From assembly GCA_014529385.2 (NCBI GenBank), contig CM043948.1, positions 21,575,951 through 21,639,950 on the forward strand: a stretch of 64,000 nt of DNA, in the 5' to 3' direction. Under the pieces are notes generated by a model, which saw nothing but the letters and a program-made list of their open reading frames with translations, had not been told where the DNA came from and searched no databases. Positions within the stretch are counted from its first letter, which is position 1. Every line of letters starts with the position of its first letter. The translations under genes were made by a program, and so were the position numbers. The DNA comes from Adiantum capillus-veneris. Its lineage: Eukaryota; Streptophyta; Polypodiopsida; Polypodiales; Pteridaceae. This document shows positions 20,506-29,800 of this stretch, one piece after another.

Positions 20506-21771
20506 TTGAAACGTGAGGAATGTATCCTAGAGAGAGCTATGGAGGATAGGGACTATATCCCAGAACCATTTCCTGAAGAAGAGTTAGAGCCTTTTGGATG
20601 GGAACACATCTTGGCTACTCTGGACATGTGCGCCGTGGAGGATGCTCCCACAATAAAGTTTTGTGATGAAAATGGCTATGATGTCGTTCCTTATTTTGCA
20701 GTGAGTGTAATCCAGGAAAATGAAGAGAACCAGACATCAACAAGCTCTCAAAATAAGGATCAAACAAAGAAATGTGGCGAATCAAAAGATGAAGAAGACG
20801 ACGAGTTCTATGACTTTGTAGAACACTTCGAGCTTCAAGAAGATCAACGACCCAGGAATCAATGTCATCGCTACATGAATAAAGTGCATCAAAAGTGGAT
20901 TCCAAAGTCCTCGGTGAAGACACAACCACCACAAGCATCTTCATACATGGCTCCTAATAAGGATGAAAAGACTCAGTTAGGAGGAATACGACCAAAGAAA
21001 CGAGCTAACAATGCTCTAATCAATGGGCTAGAGAAGTCCTCCAAGAAACTACCACCCACGAGCAAACAGAAAGTAACTTTCCACTACCAACCAAAAAATC
21101 AAGGGAAAGTACAAGAAGTCAACCTTGCTGAGGATAGTAGCGATAGTGATGAATCTTACGACATCCCCTATCATCAACTCAGGCCATCACTATCACCAAC
21201 CCCTTCAGAAACAACCATGACAGGTCAAAAGAACAGGACAACAAGTCAAAGCCAAAAAACTCGACAAATCTGGATACCAAAAAACCAGATCGGCCAAAAA
21301 CAGATATGGATCAAGAAGACAAAGATCTCTAATGACAAATCACAAGATCCAACACCAAAACAAAAACAAGGAAAGCGTGCACGAACGGGTAAGAATATCA
21401 CAAAGTCTCAAGCTTTCACAACTCAGATTTGGGCTCCAAAGAACTTGATTCAAGCACAAAAAAGTCAGGAATTCATTTGGATTCCAAAACAACCACAGTA
21501 TCAACTTTCAAAGCCTAAATCCCGTCCCCAACCAAGCATACAAGGGCTCAAGCAAAGACCACTGTTGACTCACACAACAAAAAGGTGGATCCCCAAGAAG
21601 TCTCTTCCAACACAAACGAAGCACGGGCAAGTATGGGTTCCCAAACGAGAGCCAGCAACAAAACAGCCAATAATCGCAAAGAAATGGATCCCAAAGAAGA
21701 AGAACAAAACTGCTATCACTGCATCGCCGCTTGAATTATTACAATTCTTCCTACGATTACAATACAGTTAG
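20506..21771 (+). CDS. B C-terminal linker and W-I-P-K tail
   Basis: 421 codons in the same register as gag-PR. The first third matches the post-protease region of C (E-E-C-x-L-E-R-A, E-P-F-P-E-x-x-L-E-P, D-V-V-P-Y-F) as far as F-Y-D-F. There C continues to RT, while B passes straight into a basic, Gln/Lys/Pro-rich tail. I count eight motifs of the form [QKRVI]-W-[IVA]-[PK]-K: about 20896, 21271, 21307, 21428, 21476, 21590, 21632 and 21683. The spacing is irregular. RT, RNase H, integrase and the second protease domain are missing without loss of frame. The function of the tail is unknown; nucleic-acid binding is plausible from its basic and aromatic make-up, but that is inference. Confidence 0.75.
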   Translation: MKREECILERAMEDRDYIPEPFPEEELEPFGWEHILATLDMCAVEDAPTIKFCDENGYDVVPYFAVSVIQENEENQTSTSSQNKDQTKKCGESKDEEDDEFYDFVEHFELQEDQRPRNQCHRYMNKVHQKWIPKSSVKTQPPQASSYMAPNKDEKTQLGGIRPKKRANNALINGLEKSSKKLPPTSKQKVTFHYQPKNQGKVQEVNLAEDSSDSDESYDIPYHQLRPSLSPTPSETTMTGQKNRTTSQSQKTRQIWIPKNQIGQKQIWIKKTKISNDKSQDPTPKQKQGKRARTGKNITKSQAFTTQIWAPKNLIQAQKSQEFIWIPKQPQYQLSKPKSRPQPSIQGLKQRPLLTHTTKRWIPKKSLPTQTKHGQVWVPKREPATKQPIIAKKWIPKKKNKTAITASPLELLQFFLRLQYS

Positions 21772-23324
21772 AAGAGAGCAAGTCGCTTCAATCAAGCAAC
21801 GATACAAAAGCTTCAAAGACCATTACATTGCTTAGAATAGGAAACCTCGCCAACAAATTCCAATAAGCAAATTACTTATACCCACATCTTGCACAACATA
21901 AATCTTTTCCATGCATTGACTGTGTATGCATAATAGGGCTACATTACAAGGCCTGCATAGGCACAACTTTTAATTGCCCAAGCACAACACATACCCTTTG
22001 CGATACGCTGTCGTAAAGGATGACTCCAAATAGGAAGGGGGGAGGCATTCTGAATGCGGACCTAATATTATGAATTTTAGAGGGCAATGTTTTGTGAGAT
22101 GCATTGAATTTTTGCGTTTTATTGTGATAATGTTTTGACGAAATTTAGAGTATATGCCCTCATAGTAGTGTTACAGAGGAGTAGGGGGACAAAATCTATA
22201 TATGAGCCCCTAGGGACATGTGTATAGTGTACATAGCATTTAAATTTCTATTTGAATGATTTTTCTTTTGTTGAGTTTTTTTAAGATTTTCTTTGTTAAT
22301 TATTAAGAAAAAAATAAAAAAATCCACACTCCACATGAAGAAAAAACTGACGAGAGGCTTGAGCACTACAAAGAGAAGAAGGTACAGGAAAACGATGAAA
22401 CTTCACGAAATATGTCTCAGCAACAACTACAACAGCCGAAGACCTTGTCACAAAGCAGTGTCAACATGAAACCGACAAGTCATACAAGTCAGAGTCGAGT
22501 AGCTACGCCACAAAATGAGTGAGGTGTTAGTCCCAAAGCTTCAAGTAATATTCTCTGTGGTCTAAGCGTCTTAGCTATTCTAGGTACTGCTCAAGCTGGA
22601 AGAGTTGAGCATATTTACGTTGTGTCGCTCAGGCTGGTATAGGTGAGCAAAAGAGTCTAAGTCTAAGTACTTAAGTCTGGTGAAGTGAAGGAGAAGGTCC
22701 AAAAGACACTCACGTACTAGGCACAGTGAGATACGAGTGGAGAAACTTCTACATCAAAAACCCTTTTTGGAAAGGTGGAAGCTATTGAGACATCTTTTGA
22801 TGTCACATGTGCTACATTTATTCCTCAAAACACTCATCATCTCCTTCTTTCACATTGCATGCTTTTGTTGACAAATTTCTCATATGCATATAGAGTGTCC
22901 CATAATTGTCACTTGCATCAGGCACTCGTTCTGTGTTTCACCCAAGCACTCACCTTTCATGAACATGTACTTCACGTTCAACTGCTCAACTCCAATAAGA
23001 GCGTATACCAAAGGCATTTTTTTCCCACCGGGTTTTTTCCCTTTGGTCATCCAGGTTTTAGACCCTAATCTAAGGACACCTATCACCATCCTCTTGTACA
23101 TATTCCTTCTACATCAAAAATAAGGAAATGCTACTCAAATCAATTGACCAATGAATTGGAGCACTAATTTCAGATCATAGCATACTTCTCCTCAATGGTG
23201 AGTCGAAGAATGGCCTACAATGACAAAGCTGCAGACAACACTAACAGCATGATTGCACAGGAACAAAGAAGTCCCCGACAAAGATACAAGCAGTGCAACA
23301 GATGAAGCCAAAACAACAGCAAAG
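21772..23324 (+). other. B 3' region: post-pol polypurine tract and module shared with G
   Basis: The tract AGGAAGGGGGGAGG lies at 22032-22045. The next about 150 bp resemble C after its post-pol tract (AGGGCAATGT ... ATGCCCT). An AT-rich stretch follows (about 22290). From about 22500 to 23110 the sequence matches the complement of 30230-30830 in element G. Short ORFs here have no recognised product. Confidence 0.6.
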
Positions 23325-23358
23325 TGTTGACGGCTGAGTCAACAACACAACATAACTC
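23325..23358 (+). repeat. Isolated LTR tip inside B
   Basis: The 34 bases match the first 35 bases of B's own LTR with two substitutions and one deletion. No polypurine tract precedes it, and helicase-derived sequence follows at once. Confidence 0.8.
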
Positions 23359-23360
23359 CT

Positions 23361-23754
23361 TACAAAGTTGTCATTGGCTCACAAGATCAGAAAGACAATC
23401 ACTCAATTCTACAGATTGTAGAAGTTGTTTCTGAGAATCACAAATACTCCGAATTGACAAATTTGTTGGAGCAAGTGATGGATGGAGCTTTCTCTATCCA
23501 TGATGATAAGAGTCAAGATAAACGAAATTGGGTTCTTTTTGAATTTAGATCTGGCAGTAGACCTATAATGACAGAAACAGATGCTGCAGCTCGGAGCGTG
23601 GATGTGAAAGACATAAAGTTCTTCATCAATTATGATTTTCCTGAATCATGTGAAGACTATGTACATTGGATTGGACGAACAAGACAAGCTTATATACTGC
23701 AAAGGCTGTAGTCTATAGTTTCTTTACAACAACAAAACGACAAGCAAAGACCAC
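23361..23754 (+). pseudogene. Captured DEAD-box RNA helicase fragment
   Basis: Translation of 23361-23708 gives the C-terminal helicase domain of a plant DBP2/DDX5-like DEAD-box protein: V-V-I-G-S, V-V-S-E-N-H-K-Y, I-H-D-D-K-S-Q (motif IV-V region), T-D-A-A-A-R-S-V-D-V (normally T-D-V-A-A-R-G-L-D-V), I-N-Y-D-F-P and Y-V-H-W-I-G-R-T-R (motif VI, normally H-R-I-G-R-T-G-R). After this the match moves to another frame (V-V-Y-S-F-F-T). About 25-30 residues expected between M-D-G and the I-H-x-D-K-S-Q block are missing. No introns are seen, consistent with capture from mRNA. Motif changes and the frameshift make it non-functional. It lies between B's LTR tip and 3' polypurine tract. Confidence 0.85.
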
Positions 23755-23773
23755 ATTGCCATAGACAATCAGG

Positions 23774-23809
23774 TCATGTCGGGGACGACATGAATGCGGA
23801 AGGGGGGAA
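23774..23809 (+). promoter_or_regulatory. B pre-PPT hairpin and 3' polypurine tract
   Basis: Hairpin TCATGTC-(6 nt)-GACATGA at 23774-23793, then the tract GGAAGGGGGGAA at 23798-23809, immediately before the LTR. The same hairpin precedes the 3' tract in A and C. Confidence 0.8.
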
Positions 23810-24767
23810 TGTTGACCGCTGGGTCAACAACACAACAATAACTCAAGTTTCGTACCAAAGTCTTATCTTTTGCGAGTTATGAAATGCTGCAAATTATGGC
23901 TATAAATTTCATTTGTAATGAGTAGTTATTCTAGTTTCAGAAGCCGGGGTGCAATGGCACTTCCAGATTGTAAGTACAAAGCCATTTGACCCTTTCAACC
24001 CCATTTTTGGTTAAACCTAAGGTAGCCTTAGTATATAAGGTACCTAGGTCATTTTGTAAAGAAGACTTTTATCATAATCAAACTTTAGCGCTGCCGTCTA
24101 CTGTGTGTGAGAGAGAAAGAGAGTGAGCGTGAGTTTTATCCTCTCGCTACGCCCGGCTCGCTCAACACATTGGAGATCCGACTGCACCATTGTTGTAGGA
24201 TCGAGGAGAGCTATGCGACAACGCCAAGCATTCCATGCGAGACGAAGCGCACACGTCGACGCATCTACGAGCTATTTGTGGCCGTAAGTGTATCAAACGA
24301 TGTCTGTTTTCTGCGTGCTAGTAGTCTATAGAATCGTGGCGACATAAGCTACGCATAGGTACTCATAAATTTCAGTTTCGGGCACTTTCAAAATTCTGTT
24401 CTGTCATCCTACGGGTTTTCCGCAGATGGGTTTAGAGTGAGGTTTTTGAGTGTAGAAGCTTAGGGACAGGTGTATCCTAGTGAGGGGATGGTGTTCCTTA
24501 AGTTTCGTACAAATCTGGCATGATTAGGTGAGTTACCTTCCGTATGTGTGTATGTGGCTAGGTGGTGTAGTTGAGAGCAGTGAGGTTCTTGATTGTGGTT
24601 TAGTTGGCCTTCCAGAGTGTTGTATGTGTAGGATGGTCTCAGCCTAACAAGATTAAGAGATTTCCTTTGTGTGCCTATCGTGTCATCTGTGTCCTCGATT
24701 GACATTATGTTGATCTAGGTAGTGTTTGCATGCACTTCATGGGTGTGTGAGTCTCTCCCGTCCAACA
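23810..24767 (+). repeat. B 3' LTR
   Basis: 958 bp, pairing with 13545-14496. TGTTGACC start and CCAACA end. The half-palindrome here reads CATCCTACGGGT (about 24403). The GCTTT target duplication follows. Confidence 0.95.
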
Positions 24768-24772
24768 GCTTT

Positions 24773-26816
24773 AAAAGGGGATTTTGAGGAAAGTGGGTAC
24801 CAGACCCAACAAAAGTCTGAGCCAACTCAACAAGACCAAATATTGATTAGTACGATTAATATAGCAAGGCTTATGAAGAATCAGAAGCTATCTTGGAGAA
24901 ACAACCAGTAGAGCCATACAGTAAAGCAGAAGTTCAACACCTTAAAGCTGAATTAAAAAGAGGTGACAAGGGCAAGGGCAATGTAGAGGAGCCAAGTCCT
25001 AAACGAAAGGAAAAGATAGTGGAGGAGACGACTACTGAAGTTGAGGTGGATGTGCTAGAAAAGCCCAAAATAGAGCAAGAGGAGAAGACAACGGATCCAG
25101 TTCAAGAGAGAGCAATATGATGCTCTAATAGACACAAGATATACTCAAGAAGAGGCCCTCAAGGTTGTGTATGGCATTGCCATAGCACAAGAAGAACGGA
25201 GAGGAGGACCAAGAGTAGATTAGACAGAGAGCAGAGGTTAGTACCTGAGAAGGCAAAGGATGAGTTGAAGCTAAAGGAGACTGCAGTAGAAAGAGCACTT
25301 GAGCTTGAAGATGAGGATGAAAGAGATATCTAGAAAGTGCATCAACTATTGCAGCAGATCAAAGCCCAATCAAAGACAATGAGGGACAGCAACAAATAAG
25401 AAGCAAAAAATGAAAGAGATGGACTAATCCTCCAACTTGCTGATGCTTCAAGAGGTGGCCAGTGCACAAGAAGCCAAAGAAAGAATTGAAGATGAATTGG
25501 AAGCTACAAAGGAGGAGCTCATTGAGCTACAAGAAAGGATGGAGCTACAGGAGAGAACAATCCTAAGGCTTAGATCCACACCAAGATCTAGCAGAGTAGG
25601 AGTAGAGCCAGAGAGAGCAATAGTCCCTGGTCTGGAAGATCAAATCTGGAGCTTGCAAAGATAATTGCGGCTAGAGAAAGTGCAGAGATTGCACATTGCG
25701 GAGGGCTCATTGGCTGCAGTAGAATTACTTACATCAGAGAACCAAGCACTGAGAGCGGAGAATGAGGCCCTCCAAAAGCAGATCTAAGATCTGCAAGACA
25801 AAATGATAAAAGATACAGAGGTTCAGCAAGAAGAAATAGGAGGGGCAGCCGTGGAGCTACCAGAGACTGGGGAAGCCACAACTATTGAAGATCCAGCCCC
25901 AACACAAGAAGAGTCCACAACATCAAGACTTACCGAGGAGGAGGAAAATAGATTGCACGAGCAGATAGAGCAGGCAACAGAGGAGAGTGCAAAGGCGGCC
26001 ATGGAGTGGGAAAGAAGACTCCTGTTCTCATTAGACTTCAAGGGTTGGATACTAAGGTGCTGTAAGAACAGTGGATGCAACCTACATTTCCCCTTCCTCT
26101 ACTAAAGTTTGAAGTGCTGAAAACAAAGAAAAGGATAGAAGAGGAGTAGTATGTCGCGCTATACGAAGGCGACATCACAAAAGAGGAGGAATCAAAGAAG
26201 ATAGTAGACTCCCAGCTGAGATGGAGGAAAGGGTGGTTGACAAAGTACCCAACATACCTAATCTATTTGGTGGAGGCACCCAAGGAAGTTAGAGAAGATG
26301 CAAAATTCTGTCTAGTGCCACGAGTCAAGAGTTGGCAAGAGCATGGCAGAATCACAACAAAGAAGCCAAATTGGCTTAATTACCCCAAGATGTCAAGACC
26401 GAAGGTGGGAGAGAGAATAAGTAAGGCCCACATGGTGAAAACCCAAATGGGCACCATTAAGCTCTTTACTGGCTCTCCTGACCTTTCGTGTCAAATGCTC
26501 AAAAAGATTTTAGAATATTATTGGCTTGCATTGAAGTGTTCGCGCCGGATAAAGCTACCAGCTCAACATTGTTGTCAACGGCCGACATAGTGACATATAT
26601 GATGTATGATCTAGCCTTGCAGCCATCTCCAAAAGTATTACACCTCTTTTATCAGAGAATCATGTTTATGCCGAGCTTCCACATGTAGGCTTTGAGGAGG
26701 CATTCTACACTGGTTTCTTTACTCATGAAAGTAAGATATTCGGCCCTAAACTGACCATTGGAAACCTGAGATACGAGTCACATCTTCAGATGCTGAAATC
26801 GACGGGACTCCACTAA
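24773..26816 (+). pseudogene. A ORF3, 3' part
   Basis: Resumes at L-K-G-D-F-E-E after B and its duplication, and follows C's ORF3 to the terminal L-Q-M-L-K-S-T-G-L-H (TAA 26814-26816). Several frameshifts and stops are present (for example near 25117, 25332, 25663, 26146 and 26685). The acidic linker, the long coiled coil (about 25380-25800) and the C-terminal domain (Y-E-G-D-I-T-K-E-E, N-W-L-N-Y, S-P-D-L-S-C-Q-M-L, L-Q-P-S-P-K-V-L-H-L) are recognisable by comparison with C. Where C has its second amber stop, A encodes Gln (about 25640). No enzyme motif or membrane segment is visible. Confidence 0.8.
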
Positions 26817-26832
26817 AGACAAAGCAAGGATG

Positions 26833-26868
26833 TCATGTCAAGGACGACATGAACGCGGAGGGGGGGAG
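26833..26868 (+). promoter_or_regulatory. A pre-PPT hairpin and 3' polypurine tract
   Basis: Hairpin TCATGTC-(6 nt)-GACATGA at 26833-26852, then GGAGGGGGGGAG ending at 26868, directly before the 3' LTR. Confidence 0.8.
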
Positions 26869-27812
26869 TGTTGAGCGGAGGACCACACCTATACATTTCT
26901 TCTCACACTCATGTTTTTGTAAACACTTATTGTAATAAATGTCTTTCGAACATTTCATTTTTTTTATGGAGCCAATTCATTGTAATTAGCAGGACTCAAT
27001 TGAGTTTCCAGCTTGTATTCCTCAAGTAGTCCACCTGCTTATGTAATTAGATTAGAGATGTTTTCACACCTCCAAGGCTGATGTATAAGAGCCAATTTTT
27101 GTAAACCTAAGGAAACAATTTTGAATCATTAATCAAGGTGAGTTTTTGAGCGTCGTGACTGTGTCTGAGAGAGAGTGAGTGAGAGAGTCTATCCTCTTGC
27201 TACGCGAGCTACGGAGCCACCATTGGAGAAGTGACACCGCCATTGTGTTAGCAACGGCGAGAGCTACGCACCGATACCAAGCGTGCACGCATTCGGCTTC
27301 TACACGAGGTGAGCTCCCACGAGCTTCTATGTGAGTTTTTTCCCTACTTGTGTGTCGGAATTGAGCATGCCATATATCTATAGAACCACAGTGAGTAGAG
27401 ATACACATTAGTACCATCAGAGTCGAGATTCGGTCACCTGTATTTTTCGGCATGTCTTCATACGCATTTACCGCACGGAGTGGTTACAGGTTGAGATTGT
27501 ATTGTAGATTCATAGGGTATTGTCCTTACCTAGTGTAGAGACCCCCCTTTGAGTTTGAGGCTGATTCAATGACTCTAGATCATGTTTCGGATAGCATTTG
27601 TTCGTAGTACGGATTTCAATCACTTGCGTATTGAGAACTTAGATTTGATTTCCTTGGTAGTGATTGTCGTTAGAAGGTCAAGTAGGTGATTTGACACTCA
27701 TCTATTTGTTTCCATGCGCCTGCGGGTCAAGCTCCATCCTCGTCTGACATTCTTGTTTGTCGGTTGAGTTCTCCCTATCATAGCCACCGCTAGCGGCATG
27801 ACCGCCACAACA
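26869..27812 (+). repeat. A 3' LTR
   Basis: 944 bp, starts TGTTGAGC, ends CCACAACA, clearly related to the C LTR throughout (GTCGTGACTGTGTCTGAGAG, TTCATACGCATTT, GCTAGCGGC). Splice-donor-like GTGAGC at 27309-27314. Followed by CCTCA, the likely target duplication. Confidence 0.9.
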
Positions 27813-28478
27813 CCTCATTAGGATACACATGTCCCTAAGACTCTACACTCAAAATCCTTGTTCTAAACCCATCTGTGAAAAACGCATATGAAGATAGATC
27901 CAAATTTTGAAAGTGCTCGAAACTAAAGTCTATAAGTACTTATTCATAGCTTATGTCGCCACGATTCTAATGACTACTTGCAAGCAAAAAATAGACATCA
28001 TTTGATATATTGACAACTGCAAATAGCTCAACATGTGGAAGCACATTCGATCTTCTTGGTGAGGAATGTTTGGCGTTGTCGTGTAGCTCTCAGAGAGCCT
28101 AGCACTATGGTGCACTCAGATCTCCAATGTGATGAACGAGCGAGGACTAGTGTTAGTATGAAGCTCACTCTCTCTCTCTTCCTCTCTCACATACAGTCAA
28201 TGACAACTTAAAATTTAGATTATGATAAGAGTTCTCTTTACAAAATGACCAAGGTGCCTTATATACTAAGGCTACCATGAGATTAAACTTAGAATAGAGT
28301 TCAAGGTGTAAAATGGCTTTGTATTTACAATATGGAAGTGCCATTGCACCCCAGCTTCTGCAACTAGACTAGTTACTTATTACAAATGATGTTTCTAACC
28401 ATAATCAGTAGCATTTCATAACTCTCAAAAAATACGGCTTTGTTGAGTTATGTCATGTTGTTGACCCAACAATCAACA
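27813..28478 (-). repeat. F 3' LTR (B-type), truncated by insertion of A
   Basis: The sequence is the reverse complement of the B-type LTR. Its start (TGTTGATTGTTGGGTCAAC in minus orientation) is at 28478. It is cut at 27813, where A's LTR begins; the missing remainder should lie left of A's 5' end, outside the window. Confidence 0.85.
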
Positions 28479-28498
28479 CTCCCTAGCAGTGGCGCCAA
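28479..28498 (-). promoter_or_regulatory. F primer-binding site, sole internal sequence between two LTRs
   Basis: In minus orientation it reads TTGGCGCCACTGCTAGGGAG, a tRNA-Asp-type PBS with four changes from the C version. The next LTR starts immediately, so the internal region is reduced to 20 nt. Confidence 0.8.
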
Positions 28499-29427
28499 TG
28501 TTGAGGGAGTAAATCACACGACCTATAAAGTGCATGCAACACAACCTAGATCAACATAATGTCAGTTGAGGACACAAATAACACGATAGGTGCATGGAAG
28601 CAATCTCTTTAGCTTGTCAGGCTGAGACCATCCCACGCATACAACACTCTTGAAGGCTAACTAAACCACAATCTAGAATCTCACTGCTCTCAGCTACACC
28701 ATTTAACCCACATACACAAAAACAAAAGGAAACTCACTAAACAATACTAGAATTGTACTAAACTTAAGGCACACCATCCCCTCACTAGGATACACATGTC
28801 CCTAAGCCTCTACACTCAAAATCCTTGCTCTAAACCCATCTATAGAAAATGCATATGAAAATAGAGCCAAATTTTGAAAGTGCCCAAAAAATAAAATTTA
28901 TGAGTACCTATGCGTAGCTTATGTCGCCACAATTCTACCACTTGCAAGCAAAAAACATACATTATTTGAGATACTTACACTTGGAAATAGCTCGTAGATG
29001 TGCAAGCAAGTTTGCCGCGTTTCACGAGGAATGCTTGGCATTGTCGCGTAGCTCTCACCAAGCCTAGCGCGATGGTGTTGTCGGATCTCCAATGTGATGA
29101 GCGAGCGGGGAGTAGCGGCAGGATGAATCTCATGATCTCTCTCTTCCTCTCTCACACACAGTCAATGGCAGCTTAAAATTTAGATTATTACAAAATAACC
29201 TAGGTACTTTATATACTAAGGCTACCATAGGTTAAACCTAAAATAGATTTCAAGGGGTAAAATGGCTTTGTATTTACAATCTAGAAGTGCCATTGCACCC
29301 GGGCTTCTGCAAGTAGACTAGCTAATTATTACAAATGATGTTTCTAACCATAATCTGCAGCATTTCATAAGTCTCAAAAAATAAGCCTTTGTTGAGTTAT
29401 GTCATGGTATTGACCCAGTAGTCAATA
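28499..29427 (-). repeat. F 5' LTR (B-type)
   Basis: Reverse complement of a B-type LTR, 929 bp, ending ...CCCTCAACA (minus orientation) at 28499 and starting TATTGACTACTGGGTCAA at 29427 (first T-G changed to T-A). It includes a GTAAGT donor-like site at the place seen in B. Its right edge adjoins the partial LTR of G. Confidence 0.85.
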
Positions 29428-29656
29428 AAAGTTATTGGCCTATATACCTAGGTCTTTCTAAATGGCCAGTGTTTGACTCACATGGACCTTTACAATCATC
29501 ATAAAAGAATTACATCTCAGGGAATTGACCTGCTAATACGGAATCAAGATCTACACAGAGTATCACTACACTAGCTCGGAAGAATAACAGAGTACAAATG
29601 TGGTGTCTGGCTACGTGCTCGGCTATGTGGACATATGTTCGATCAATCTGCTAACA
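29428..29656 (-). repeat. G 3' LTR (partial)
   Basis: In minus orientation it starts TGTTAGCAGATTG at 29656, next to a polypurine tract (29657-29670), and is cut at 29428 by F. It contains no recognisable coding sequence. It is not closely similar to the B or C LTRs. Confidence 0.55.
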
Positions 29657-29800
29657 TTTCTCCCTTCCTAGCTTATGTCATCCCTTGACACGACCATGTG
29701 CAGTCTTGTCATCACAATTGTGTCTTCAGTAGTGTCTTCAAGGTTGATCTTTAGCTTTGTATGCTTTGTGGTTGGTGACGCTCCCCCCTTCCTTGAGTGA
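29657..29800 (-). promoter_or_regulatory. G polypurine tracts and hairpin
   Basis: In minus orientation the 3' tract AGGAAGGGAGAAA adjoins the LTR. The upstream hairpin (29673-29693, TCGTGTC...GATGACATAA) is an eroded version of the A/B/C pre-PPT hairpin. A second tract, AAGGAAGGGGGGAG, lies at 29781-29795. Confidence 0.55.

Larger units (their letters stand above)
13545..24767 (+). mobile_element. Element B: complete non-autonomous Ty3-type retrotransposon (gag-PR-tail)
   Basis: B is 11.2 kb, with paired LTRs (952 and 958 bp, about 36 substitutions by eye plus a 6-bp indel, roughly 4%), a 5-bp target duplication, a tRNA-Asp-type PBS and two polypurine tracts. The coding region reads gag, retropepsin, then directly the W-I-P-K tail in the same register. 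RT, RNase H, integrase and second protease are absent. The region between tail and 3' LTR holds a module shared with element G and a DEAD-box helicase fragment. Confidence 0.9.
3715..27812 (+). mobile_element. Element A: decayed giant Ty3-type retrotransposon, interrupted by E and B
   Basis: A is a relative of element C. It retains gag from mid-gene (the upstream part lies left of E, outside the window), PR, RT, RNase H, a post-pol polypurine tract, the second leader with palindromes, ORF3 (split by B) and the 3' LTR. Frame breaks and stops are frequent. It lacks the integrase-to-tail section by a deletion. Its 3' LTR is followed by CCTCA (27813-27817), which is also present once at the matching point of the intact F LTR (about 28774), so A is inserted into the minus-strand LTR of F. 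Confidence 0.85.

Noticed and set aside
22775-23123. Possible small protein in B's 3' region
   Set aside because: The same segment in G does not keep any frame; no composition or motif suggests coding.
23361-23754. Host DEAD-box helicase gene in place
   Set aside because: Only part of one domain is present, with motif changes and a frameshift, inside a bounded retrotransposon.
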